Positions 1 through 12,200 of a DNA stretch of 64,000 nt are shown here, piece by piece (the first letter of the stretch is position 1; the number at the start of each line of letters is the position of its first letter). Made by a program: the position numbers and the translations under genes. The stretch comes from Protonemura montana (taxonomy: Eukaryota > Arthropoda > Insecta > Plecoptera > Nemouridae). The stretch covers positions 1,244,001 to 1,308,000 of the forward strand of contig OX387611.1 of NCBI GenBank assembly GCA_947568835.1, read 5' to 3'. Under the pieces are notes generated by a model. The model ran no database searches. It had not been told where the DNA came from and worked only from the letters and a program-made list of their open reading frames with translations.

Positions 1-571
1 AAGCAGTAACCCTGGTATTAATGTCAGTAGCACCGTGCTAACTTGCACCACCATAGCACCAAGCAGTGACCCTGGTATTACTGTCAGTAGCACCGTGCTA
101 ACTAGCACCACCATAGCACCAAGCAGTGACCCTGGTATTACTGTCAGTAGCACCGTGCTAACTAGCACCACCATAGCACCAAGCAGTGACCCTGGTATTA
201 CTGTCAGTAGCACCGTGCTAACTAGCACCACCATAGCACCAAGCAGTGACCCTGGTATTACTGTCAGTAGCACCGTGCTAACTAGCACCACCATAGCATC
301 AAGCAGTGACCCTGGTATTACTGTCAGTAGCACCGTGCTAACTAGCACCACCATAGCACCAAGCAGTGACCCTGGTATTACTGTCAGTAGCACCGTGCTT
401 ACTAGCACCACCATAGCACCAAGCAGTAACCCTGGTATTACTGTCAGTAGCACCGTGCTAACTAGCACCGCCATAGCACCAAGCAGTGACCCTGGTATTA
501 CTGTCAGTAGCACCGTGCTAACTAGCACCACCATAGCACCAAGCAGTAACCCCGACCTAGAGCGGCAGTAT
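1..571 (+). repeat. 60-bp minisatellite with an open mucin-like reading frame, continuing past the left edge
   Basis: About 9.5 nearly identical 60-bp units (start of unit: aagcagtgaccctggtatta). Because 60 is a multiple of three, frame 2 stays open from the window edge to a stop at 572-574 and reads a 20-residue Ser/Thr/Pro-rich repeat (TTIAPSSDPGITVSSTVL core). Such a composition is typical of O-glycosylated mucin-like stalks, so this could be the end of a coding exon of a gene lying to the left. The frame ends shortly after the repeat, and there is no other coding evidence, so a non-coding minisatellite is equally possible. Unit-to-unit substitutions are few (for example D to N, T to A), which says the array is young. 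Confidence 0.85.
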
Positions 572-780
572 TAATTAGCACTATTTCCAGTGACTCTGGC
601 TTCAGTAACGCTTCATGCAATTGTTTGCTTTGACTTCACTGTACTGTGATGATCAAGTGAAACCCAGTATGCCTTCTTGGTTTTGCTACTGTCGTAGCAT
701 CTATGTAACACCAGTTGCTAGTGGTGCTGAAATTGACAAACTCTAGCATTGTTGAAAAGTGCCGCTCTAGGTCGGGGTTA
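547..780. repeat. 20-bp perfect inverted repeat linking two arrays
   Basis: Positions 547-566 (taaccccgacctagagcggc) are the exact reverse complement of 761-780, which is the start of the 70-bp array that follows. The 60-bp array therefore ends inside an inverted piece of the next array's unit. The 190 bases between show no gene. Confidence 0.8.
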
Positions 781-1121
781 TATAATACTACCGGTCGTAT
801 TATGTAGCACCATGGTAGCACCGCCAAATGACCGCTCTATGTCAGGGTTATATAATACCACCGGTCGTATTATGTAGCACCAGGGTAGCATCGCCAAATG
901 ACCGCTCTAGGTCGGGGTTATATAATACCACCGGTCGTATTATGTAGCACCATGGTAGCAACGCCAAATGACCGCTCTAGGTCGGGGTTATATAATACCA
1001 CCGGTCGTATTATGTAGCACCATGGTAGCACCGCCAAATGACCGCTCTAGGTCGGGGTTATATAATACCACCGGTCGTATTATGTATCACCATGGCAGCA
1101 CCGCCAAATGACCGCTCTAGA
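761..1121. repeat. 70-bp tandem repeat, about 5 copies
   Basis: Units begin accgctctaggtcggggtta at 761, 831, 901, 971 and 1041. Each has a palindromic core around accaccggtcgtat. No convincing coding content. The following stretch 1,122-1,580 holds no gene I can support. Confidence 0.88.
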
Positions 1122-1580
1122 TAGGACCCCATGTCGTTTTCGGTTTTTTTTTGGTTCTGACGTGAAATGAATGAAATGAAACACTATGTTTTGTGTTTTG
1201 GTGTCTGGATATGTGCTGCACTCGTTGAAGGTCCTTTGAGTCGTTCTCAAAAGCCAAAGATTTGTAAAAATTTGCCGGCTTTTTGTGACCTCTAGCACGA
1301 GGTTACCTCGATTTGATTGATTATTCTGTAGAATATTTTCCATCCTGGTTTGGAATTAGAAGAAGATGCCTAAGGATAGGGAAGCCGAACAAAGTTTTGC
1401 TTATGAGCTGAATAAATGCTAAGTTGATTATGTCTCAACTTGCATATTGGGAAGTGCTCTTCGGATTTCTACGTCAGTTCTTCGAGGATTCTGGCAAGAA
1501 GTGGCAAGTGTCGTGAAATCTAATTTGATTTACGAACGCTTGCAGTGCGCAAAGTATTTTATTTTTAGGAACACTTATTA

Positions 1581-2000
1581 CCTCTTAAAAATTGATGCCC
1601 AAACAGGGACTCGAACCCCGATCTCCACCTGTCGCGGGTATCGATCTAACCAATTGAAGGACTGGACAGGTCATTTTTAAGAGGATTTTAGTTTTTTTTT
1701 TATGAGAATGACAGATCTCCTAGAAGTTGACCACAAGGCTATGAATACTCACGGTCACTCTGATTCTAGTGAATGAAGAATGAATGGTTATGACGTGGTA
1801 TAGCGTCACTAGAATCAGAGTGACTGGGAGTATTCACAGTCTCGTGGTTCTACTTCTTGGATATATGTCATTCTCATCAAATACACTAAAATCCCCTAAA
1901 AAAGCTAGTGTCCAAGTAGCTCAATGGGTTAGAGCAACACCCACGACAGGTGGAGATTGGGGTTCAAGTCCCAGTTTGTGCAACAATTTTTAGAGGTTAT
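1581..2000. mobile_element. Pair of tRNA-derived SINE copies in inverted orientation
   Basis: Arms 1,581-1,772 and 1,806-2,000 are imperfect reverse complements around a 33-base spacer. Each arm has a tRNA-like part: minus strand about 1,594-1,666 and plus strand about 1,909-1,982, with an A-box (tagctcaatgggttagagca) and a B-box (ggttcaagtcc). The tail caatttttagaggttat is shared with the copies near 7,300 and 56,330. The acceptor stems do not pair well, so these are SINE heads and not functional tRNA genes. The arrangement could fold as a hairpin of about 190 bp. Confidence 0.75.
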
Positions 2001-2640
2001 ACTGTTCATGATAATAAAGAGTGATGTGTCTTCCTGGAATTAGGGGACTTTGTTTTGCCGGGCGAATGCTGGCAGTTGCCCGGCTGGTAGCAGGAAGTCA
2101 ATGGGACACGGTTTAATCAACCGATTCAGCGAGGTTTCGATGGGAATTTCCTCAGAAGCCCGCGCGGTTACTTTTATCGTGCGGTCGGGAATTTATTGCA
2201 GATGTTATTTTTATTTTTTGGTTGGAATTTAAATATTTTTTATTCTACGTTTTGTTTTTGAGATTGAGATCGGAGTTGGAGGCAGGGTTACCGATTCGGT
2301 GCTTGTTTACGGAGATGTTTTGCTTGTGCTTGCTTTTCCCGATTGCAGATTTGTTACGTTTTTAAGCGACGGTTAAAAGTGTTCTTTCAGCGATGTCCCC
2401 CGAGGGCGTTCCTATATAAACGAGTATTACTAGTTTACGAAAGCGACTTTGAGGTTATGTCGTCGGCTTGTGCCGAGACGACTGCTTTGCATTTCTTTTA
2501 TTATTAGCTGCTTGCGAAATTCCTGTCCGAACCAAAGTAGGCGGTGCCTAGCGGTGGGAGATCGGAAAAAATCGATGGGAATCAGAAATTCCCATGCATT
2601 AGAATTCATGAGTACGTGCAAAGCCAGAAGAAATGACCTG
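2001..2640. other. Unassigned AT-rich sequence
   Basis: Only short ORFs on both strands without recognisable motifs. A short inverted repeat (ttgccgggcgaatgctggcag... gttgcccggc) is visible near 2,056-2,083. No gene, RNA or array is supported here. Confidence 0.4.
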
Positions 2641-2644
2641 TTGG

Positions 2645-3045
2645 AGCTAACAGCGATGAGTTTTACAGGTTATAGTTAGAGAGAAAACACTAATGTTAAA
2701 GTGTTTACACACAAGATAACCGCCAACTGCTTTACCGTTGGAAAAGGAGATCATTGTAGCTTAAATGACCTCATACGGAATGTAATTCCATTATTTCTCG
2801 CAGATTACTCGCATTTGAGACTGATTTACACTCAATTAATCTTTAACAATGCTTACTTTAACGATTGATAAACATGTATCGATATTTTGAGTCGTAATTA
2901 TTTAATTTTTGAGGTTTGTTAAAAAGAACTGTCGCAAGCGCCATCTGGTGGCACCTACCGTTACCACGTGTTGCCAGCATCGTTTGCTCAGCAGTAAGTT
3001 TAACATTAGCGTTTTCTCCTTAACTATAACCTACACTCTCAATGC
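2645..3045. mobile_element. MITE-like element with about 50-bp imperfect terminal inverted repeats
   Basis: The left end (2,645-2,703) and right end (2,995-3,045) are imperfect inverted repeats containing aggttatagtta and actaatgttaaa. Internal parts reappear in reverse orientation at 16,262-16,425, 25,183-25,345, 36,868-37,035 (protease intron 6 of all three copies) and 40,145-40,330. It encodes no protein. Short size, inverted ends and dispersed copies suggest a non-autonomous DNA element; target-site duplications were not established. Confidence 0.6.
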
Positions 3046-3055
3046 TTACAGGTTA

Positions 3056-3896
3056 TGTTAATTTAGAAGGCTGTGATTTGGCTATTTTCAGCAAGTGGCG
3101 TAATCCTGTACTTGAACTCTGTAAACGTTTAAAGTTGCTTGTGGCATTTCGATGTGAATGAACAGGATACGATCGACTGACAGACAAGTGATTACACAGT
3201 TATGAACTATTCACTCCACGACACTTTAAGTGATATGCAAAATGTAAGGAAATGCAAAATGTTCAACTGCCCAACATTGAACTTGGCAAGCATGTAAAGA
3301 CCTATGATATAGGTACCCTAAAGGTATAGGTGTTTAAAACCTATGTTCATTTCCGAATCAACAAATCACAACGCAACTACGTCCACAAAATGTGGCCAGC
3401 TGATCACTACCAAGTTTCTTCGGAAACGGAAGACATCTGTGCTTGACTTGAATGCCGTTGTGGACTTCGAGAGTGGATTTGGTGGAGTTTATTTTCGGCT
3501 GTAACGTTGTGTATTTCATTTGCAAGACGGGTGCAAAGTTGTGTTTCTTGCGATTTCCTTGCAATTTCGCAGAAACGGTGAGATCGCCGCTCAAGCCAGC
3601 GGCTGCAAAACGGAACTAGCCTTTTCAGTGAGATCCAGTTGAGTAATTATTTGTTAATAAAATAACCAATTTGTAACTATTCGAGAAATGTGTGTCGATG
3701 CCACGTAGCTTGGTGAACTTTTTAAAAATCGTGCCCAACGTTACGATAAAAACTGTCCCCACGATGTGTCGTTACTTTGATGTCAGCAATCGGATGTACG
3801 TAGAGATATTTTTATGTCCTCGCAGAGAATATTATGTAATAAAATAGTGAAACATGTTTTTCTAAAAAGATCATTTTTGTCTTGTTTATTTAACAT
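3056..3896. other. Unassigned sequence before the pentamer tract
   Basis: A 78-codon minus-strand ORF (3,358-3,594) has no recognisable domain and no splice context. Nothing else is visible. Confidence 0.4.
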
Positions 3897-5577
3897 CACC
3901 TGCCTCACCTTGCCATGCCATGCCTTGCCTTGCCTTGCCTTGCCCTGCCCTGTCCTGCCTTACCTTACCTTGCCATGCCTTGCCTTGCCTTGCCCTGCCC
4001 TGTCCTGCCTTACCTTGCCTTGCCATGCCATGCCTTGCCTTGCCTTGCCTTGCCTTGCCCTGCCCTGTCCTGCCTTACCTTGCCTTGCCATGCCTTGCCT
4101 TGCCTTGCCTTGCCTTGCCCTGCCCTGTCCTGCCTTACCTTGCCTTGCCATGCCTTGCCTTGCCTTGCCTTGCCCTGCCTTGCCTTGCCCTGCCATGCCT
4201 TGCCTTGCCTTGCCCTGCCTTGCCTTACCTTGCCATGCCATGCCTTGCCTTGCCATGCCATGCCTTGCCTTGCCATGCCATTCCTTGCCTTGCCCTGCCA
4301 TGCCTTGCCTTGCCTTGCCCTGCCTTGCCTTACCTTGCCATGCCATGCCTTGCCTTGCCATGCCATGCCTTGCCATGCCATTCCTTGCCTTGCCCTGCCA
4401 TGCCTTGCCTTGCCTTGCCCTGCCTTGCCTTACCTTGCCATGCCATGCCTTGCCTTGCCATGCCATGCCTTGCCATGCCATTCCTTGCCTTGCCATGCCA
4501 TGCCTTACCTTGCCATGCCTTGCCTTGCCTTACCTTGCCATGCCTTGCCATGCCATGCCTTGCCTTGCCTTACCTTGCCATGCCTTGCCTTGCCTTGCCT
4601 TGCCTTGCCCTGCCCTGTCCTGCCTTACCTTACCTTGCCATGCCTTGCCTTGCCTTGCCATGCATTGTCCTGCCCTGCCTTACTTTACCTTGTCATGCCA
4701 TGCCCTGCCTTGTCCTGCGCTGCCTTGCCATGCCTTGCCTTGCCATGCCATGCCTTGCCTTGCTTTGCCTTGCCTTGCCTTGCCATGCCATGCCTTGCCT
4801 TGCCTTGCTTTGCCTTGCCTTGCCATGCCTTGCCTTGCCATGCCATGCCATGCCTTGCCTTGCCTTGCCATGCCATGCCTTGCCTTACCTTGCTTTGCCT
4901 TGCCATGCCATGCCTTGCCTTGCCTTGCCTTGCCTTGCCATGCCATGCCTTGCCATGCCTTGCCTTGCCTTGCCATGCCTTGCCTTGCCTTGCCTTGCCT
5001 TGCCAAGCCTTGCCTTGCCTTGCCTTGCCTTGCCATGCCATGCCTTGCCTTGCCTTGCCTTGCCATGCCATGCCTTGCCTTGCCATGCCATGCCTTGCCT
5101 TGCCTTGCCATGCCATGCCTTGCCATGCCTTGCCATGCCATGCCTTGCCCTGCCATGCCTTGCCTTGTCTTGCCCTGCCCTGCCTTGTCTTGTCTTGCCT
5201 TGCCTTGCCTTGCCTTGCTATGCCATGCCTTGCCTTGCCTTGCCTTGCCCTGCCTTGCCATGCCATGCCTTGCATTGCCTTGCTTTGCCCTGCCTCGCCT
5301 TGCCTTGCCCTGCCTTGCCATGCCATGCCTTGCATTGCCTTGCCTTGCCTTGCCTTGCCTTGCCTTGCCTTGCCATGCCTTGCTATGCCATGCCTTGCCT
5401 TGCCCTGCCTTGCCATGCCATGCCTTGCATTGCCTTACCTTGCCCTGCCTCGCCTTGCCTTGCCCTGCCTTGCATTGCCTTGCCTTGCCTTGCCCTGCCT
5501 TGCCTTGCCTTGCATTGCCTTGCCTTGCTTTGCCCTGCCTTGCCTTGCCTTGCCTTGCTTTGCCCTGCCTCGCCTTG
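3897..5577. repeat. 1.7-kb pentanucleotide tract (TGCCT/TGCCA)n
   Basis: A continuous run of TGCCT interspersed with TGCCA, TGCCC, TTACC and TGCTT variants. None of the common pentamers creates a stop codon on the plus strand, so all three plus frames and several minus frames are open for hundreds of codons; these are low-complexity (L-A-P-C-H-M) artefacts. There is a higher-order texture: blocks such as ccctgccctgtcctgcctta recur at irregular spacing. The same pentamer family, on the other strand, fills MTCH2 intron 3 at 8,878-9,200. Confidence 0.97.
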
Positions 5578-6259
5578 TATGACGTACAAAGTTACATTTA
5601 GCTCAAAATGTGTTTCCTCCAAACATTTGATCAGTTGCTGATGAAGTCACATTTACGTTGCACACAAATGGATTTTTTTTAACTTTTCGGCGGGTTAACA
5701 TTGTGAGAGATATTCTCGAAAATTTCGTCAAAACAGCGCGTCGTGAAGCTAACGAAGCTTTGATTGACATTTATTTTCTGTCAATGTCGTATTAGTTCAT
5801 TCATTGTCTAACAATTGTTTCACAATCAAACAAATCGCGTGTAACTGAAATGGTTTGAATTGTAATTCAATAAATCTTCGGCCAAGATCAGAGAGAACAT
5901 TAAAATTCCAAAGCAAACTGTTAAATCCTGACGTGTATTGCTTTAAACTTGGTGTGAAGTAAAAAGCATTTCTTAACTCTGGTGCTAAACTATGGACTCA
6001 AAAAATGAAAAAAATATTAAATTCTAAAGGTCTAATACAATATAGTATTTTCAAAAACCAAAATCTGACCTGAAAGACAATACTTAAACAATCGGCAGGT
6101 GAAAAAACCTGGCTTGTTCTTTCCATTGACTCTGTAAATATTTCACTCACTTTTCAAAAGTAAGCATCTCATGATCTCGATGCCTTTGTTTACTGGCAAC
6201 CATTTGACAATTCACAACTACTTTTCACGTCAGTCAATTTCAAATCTATTTTGCTCATC
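5578..6259. other. Upstream region of the MTCH2-like gene
   Basis: AT-rich, non-repetitive, presumably 5' UTR and promoter of the gene starting at 6,260. No clear TATA box at a sensible distance was found. Confidence 0.4.
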
Positions 6260-9200
6260 ATGGACGCTGACCCGGCTGGTGTACTTTTACCAGTGTTCTT
6301 CTTTCGTTATCCGTTTTACAATGCAGCCACCCTGATACAGGTAATTTGTTTTAATTACATTAAGCGCTACATGAGCAGCCAACACAGTGTGTCAAAGTGA
6401 CATGGCTAAGCGGTGGCCGGTCCTTAGGGCTGTTGGACAGGAGCAGCCAACACAGTGTGTCAAAGAGACAAGGCTAAGCGGTGGCCGGTCCTTGGTGCTG
6501 TTGGACAGGAGCAGCCAACACAGTGTGTCAAAGTGACAAGGCTAATCGGTGGCCGGTCCTTGGTGCTGTTGGACAGCAGCAGCCAACACAGTGTGTCAAA
6601 GTGACAAGGCTAAGCGGTGGCTGGTCCTTGGTGCGGTTGGACAGGAGCAGCCAACACAGTGTGTCAAAGGGACATGGCTAAGCGGTGGCCGGTCCTTGGT
6701 GCTGTTGGATAGGAGCAGCCAACACAGTGTGTCAAAGTGACAAGGCTAAGCGGTGGCCGGTCCTTGGTGCTGTTGGATAGGAGCAGCCAACACAGTGTGT
6801 CAAAGGGACAAGGCTAAGCGGTGGCCGGTCCTTGGTGCTGTTAGACAGGAGCAGCCAACACAGTGTGTCAAAGTGACAAGGCTAAGCGGTGGTCGGTCCT
6901 TGGTGCTGTTAGATAGGAGCAGCCAACACAGTGTGTCAAAGTGACAAGGCTAAGCGGTGGTCGGTCCTTGGTGCTGTTGGACAGGAGCAGGCTATGTGCC
7001 GGCACCGGTATGACATTTGGCTCCCTGCCAAGCTAGTTGAGCCAGTCATTGAGTTTACAACATGTCTTTGCCAGATTGGCTTCGAGCCGCTGCCTTCGTT
7101 CATCTCGTCTGACATCTGGGGTCGTCGGGTTCATGCCCTTCCCAATGTGATCGAGTACGGTACGTGTGTTTAAAGAGATGGAGGTGACCACCATATAAAG
7201 ATGGAGGTGATCCCGGGTAAAATAGCGAGGATGATATGGGGACAGCGCAAATCTCAGTAGCGCCATGCAGGATACAGAACCCAAGCTGTTACCTAAAATA
7301 TAAAGGATGTAGGAATACTTATAACCTCTCACAAATTGGTGCCCAAACCAGGACTCAAACTCCGAACACTTGTCGCAGGTGTACTGCTCTTCACTACTTA
7401 AGCTAATTGGATATTCGTCAGTTTTGACAGGGTTTTAGTGCATTCGATAAGAATGGCAGATTTTTAATTGGTTATTGGTGTTCCTAGTAATGAAATGCGA
7501 TGCTGGTTGCAAACTTTTACAATTTAATTCAGAGTCCAGACTAACATTCGATTGGCACCCAATGGAAATTTCAGAGACGCGCAAACCAAATGTCAAGAAC
7601 ACTTTCTCTTTCTCTTTCTCTTTTACATATGCAATAAGAAGACAAATGTGATAAGACTTGTTGTAAGGTGAAGATTTTTAGATTGTCATGCCAATAAGTG
7701 CAAGTGAGTTGGGCCTATATGCTGATAAATATGCCGATCTTTTATATTTTCTCTTTTATGTATGCTTTTGTATAAACTATTGGGATATATACTTCCCACT
7801 GATGTTCTATAGTTGAACATATATACTTCCCACTGATGCTCTGTAGTTGAACTTATATACTTCCCACTGATGCTCTGTAGTTGAACATATATACTTCCCA
7901 CTGATGCTCTGTAGTTGAGCATATATACTTCCCACTGATGCTCTGTAGTTGAACATATATACTTCCCACTGATGCTCTGTAGTTGAACATATATACTTCC
8001 CACTGATGCTCTGTAGTTGAACATATATACTTCCCACTGATGCTCTGTAGTTGAACATATATACTTCCCACTGATGCTCTGTAGTTGAGCATATATACTT
8101 CCCACTGATGCTCTGTAGTTGAACATATATACTTCCCACTGATGCTCTGTAGTTGAACATATATACTTCCCACTGATGCTCTGTAGTTGAACATATATAC
8201 TTCCCACTGATGCTCTGTAGTTGAACATATATACTTTCCACTGATGCTCTGTAGTTGAACATATATACCTACTTCCCACTGATGCTCTGTAGTTGAACAT
8301 ATATACTTCCCACTGATGCTCTGTAGTTGAACATATATACTTCCCACTGATGCTCTGTAGTTGAACATATATGCTTCCCACTGATGCTCTGTAGTTGAAC
8401 ATATATACTTCGCACTGATGCTCTGTAGTTGAACATATCCCACTGATGCTCTGTAGTTGAACAGATATTTCCCAAAAACGTTGCACATCGATTTGAACAG
8501 TGAAAAAACTGATTCCCACAGACTACGTCAAGGGTAATGTAGGTAGGAAAGGTTCCGGGTTCTGCATTTTAGGAACAATGCCACGTTCCTTTCCCCAAAT
8601 AAGCCATGTTTGTCCGCCATGTTTGTCCACCATTTTTGTCCACCTTGTTGCCCGCTCAGCAGCAACAGCTGACTGTCTTGGGATTTCTCTGCGCAGTCGC
8701 ACACATGGTCAGTATCGACGGTCTGTCCGGCTGCTACCGAGGATTTGGCGCAGCCTCGCTGCACCAATCAGTGCGCAGCTCCGTGCGCAGTCTAGTGCGC
8801 AGCAAGCTTCGAAGGGAAAAGTCAGTAGCACTCTTTTGCCCATCCCATTATATTTGTATTGTCTATCCTATGCATATTCCTGGCATGGCATGGCATGGCA
8901 TGGCATAGCATGGTATGGCATGGCATGGCAAGGCAAGGCAAGGCAAGGCAAGGCATGGCATGGCATGGCAAGGCAAGGCATGGCATGGCATGGCATGGCA
9001 AGGCAAGGCATGGCATGGCAAGGCAAGGCATGGCATGGTATGGCATGACATGGCATGGCATGGTATGGCATGGCATGGCATGGCATGGCAAGGCATGGCA
9101 TGGCATGGGATGGCATGGTCTTGGCATGTTATGGCATGGCATGGCAAGGCATGGCATGGCATGATCTTTGCATGGCATGGCATAGCATGGCATGGCCTGA

Positions 9201-12200
9201 TATATTTGAATGATCGTCGTCCTTCCATCCTTCTGCAGGACTGAAAGTCCAGTCATGAGACTAATGGGTGACGTCATCGCCCAAACTGTGGCCGTCGTTG
9301 CGAGTCAACCCTTCAACGTCATCACGCTGCACATCATCGCCCAGTTCGCATGCACCGAGGAAAAACAATTGTGAGTGACGAGGAGTGGGATTTTATTGTC
9401 AGCCATGGGTGCTGTCGGCTGGGTGCTGGCTGACTCGGCCCTGTTGATGGCGCATAATGATGACACCGCGATATCACCAGTTCCTTATTGGCCCAGTATG
9501 ATAAGAAAGTTAATATTCACTTGACCGTGAAGTTCCACCCCTTTTGTTGCCAACCTGTGGACATGTCATTCTCAGCAAATACAAATGACGTCGTTTTATA
9601 CGGACTAACGCAGTGTTACAGTTGATCACATTCGAATGCTTCTGGCAACTGAGTCTATAGGGAAAGTCCCTTTAAACGCAATGTCGACCAACACATAGGA
9701 AATTAGTAATAATACAAACAAATTACCAAAATTGCCAAAAAAATGACCATTACATTAAAAATTGAAACTGTGAAGGTTTCTAGTGACAGCTCGTAACTGG
9801 ACAACTACAGCTGTTATGTTGACAGGTCTGTATTGGCTGCCACCAGTTAGTACGAACATGACAAAAAAACCGGGTGTAGCTGTATCTTATTGATACGGCC
9901 GATATTTAAGCGTGACTACGTTCAACTACCGTACTGACCATACTTCACATGCAAGTTTTACATCTCTCTTTATTTGGGTTGTGTTTTCATATCTAATTTA
10001 CATGCTGAAGGACTTTACAGATTGGGATGAAAGTGTCATCTTGCGATATATATATTATTTTTTTCCATTAGTCTACTGACGAGTGCCAAAAACGCTGCCT
10101 CCTCTCACGCCTCCAATATTTCTTTTATCGAAAATAAAAAAAAAGTACTTTTAGAGAATTGTCTAAACTATTAAACGATAATAAGTCGCATTCTGTCCTT
10201 TGTTTCCTGTAGGCTGTAGGGGTTGTTACACATTTGCCATTTTGCGTAATTTAGCATTGGTCTTATGGAGAGCATTAAAAACGCCAACCCCTCTAACGCC
10301 TCCAATATTTATTGTATCGAAAATAAAAAAAAAGTACTTTTAGATAATTGTCTGAACTATGGAATGATAATAAGTCGCATTCTGTCATTTGTTTCCTGTA
10401 GGCTGTAGGGGTTGTTACACATTTGCCATTTTTCGTAATTTAACATTGGTCTTATGGAGATCATTAAAAACGCCAACCCCTCTAACGCCTCCAATATTTA
10501 TTTTATCGAAAATAAAAAAAAAGTACTTTTAGAGAATTGTCTGAACTATTGAATGATAATAAGTCGCACTCTATAATTTGTTTCCTGTAGGCTGTAGAGC
10601 TTGTTACACATTGGCCATTTTGGAGAGAAAATCCGTACATGCCTCCCTATATAATGCGCTTTAAGACGTAGTCACGTCAAAAGTATAAAAAAAAGTGAAA
10701 AACTTTTTTAATTAATAACATATGTATTAGTAAATATGCAATTAGTAACTGAAGCAACTTTTTCAAAGCTATTTCATTTTGATAATAATCGTGGCAAGAG
10801 ATTGGAAAACCGATTTGGTACGCAACATTCTCGACATCTTCCTCTAGGTTCTAATGTAGAAATGAAGTCAATCTGAGCCGAGGGCTATTCCTAGGAATTA
10901 TTATAGGAATTATAAACACGGCTTAGGATTGAGATAGAAAATGTATTTAATTTATGAAAACATGTGAAATGTTGAGAATTGTGTGAGGTCCGCATTGCAG
11001 TTACCTGGTGGCAAAGGTTCGGAAATGTCGTCAGTAATTATATGTATCCCATAAAAGTAAAACCAATACTGGCCGGAAATCGACCACCGGCTTAAAATCT
11101 CTGTCTTCAAGTTGAGACATGTTAGATTATGTGGTGATAACGAAATAAACTCTGCGAACTTTGATCGTCTCTGTGCGGTCCAATTTGCATCACTTAGTTT
11201 TAAATTAACATCGAGGTTCATCTGTGTAACGAGACCAATCGATTGGTTTCATAACAAATATCGAAATTCCATAAACGCCACATTTTATTCTTGGTCGGCG
11301 ATAAGATCTTTGGGAAACCCGCTAATCCAGCTCGACGTGTAAACTTCAAACCGAAACAATCCGCAACCTTTACATTTGTGTTCGACTGTTACATAGGGAG
11401 GAAAGACAGGAAAGACAGGACAGAGAGGAAGGAGGACAGAGAGGCATCTGGGCACAACGTCGTTAGTGAATTAGTGTGAACGTCTCCTCGCAACAATGCC
11501 AATAATGATTATTGTCTGAAATATTCTTGTTGCAAAAATAAAATCCACCGACAATAATGTCGCAACTGTCCTGTTTCATTGCTAGCTGACCAATAATTCA
11601 TTTTCAAACTTAGATATTTTTGGCCAAATCTTGTATCAAACTTCCCGGATGAAGGCTGATAAAAATGGCACCACAAGCACGTAGATCTGAGAGCCTGGCA
11701 GAGTTGCCAAGTGACTTCCACTTATCCAACCAACCACGCCGGTCTCAACGCCTTCTTGATCAAGTCAACGCGAGAAACAAACAAGGTGGTGGTGTTGCTG
11801 TCAGACAGAACTCTCGGCAGCAGAGCCGGAAGTCACGTGCCGGAAGTAAGCTGGGAAATCAGGGTGTCAAGCGGTCCAATACAAACAATACGTCTAGCCG
11901 CTTTATTGACGTTGAATCTACCCGAGGTCATGGATCTTCAGGTAATTCTGGTGCTGGCCAGTTCGATGCAGGTTCCGCTGTCAACCAAGACGAGCGTCTT
12001 GAGTCAGCGCCGAGGATCTGCGCTGAGCAAGAACTGAAACCTGTTGATTTAAGTCAATTGAAGAAAGAACCGGTATTATTGGCTCCAGCGTTGTGTTCAT
12101 CTGCAGGACTACTACATGGTAATGAAACAACCTCTAGGAGTCAATTTGGATCAACTACAACTGGATGCAAAGAGGAGATCTCTGATGACACCGAACGAGA

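Noticed and set aside
3814-5641. Plus-strand ORFs of 555-595 codons and minus-strand ORFs up to 243 codons
   Set aside because: They are read-outs of a pentanucleotide microsatellite with no start context, domain or splice evidence.
7686-8519. Minus-strand ORF of 277 codons and its plus-strand counterpart at 17,857-18,443
   Set aside because: Artefact of the 34-bp intronic minisatellite.
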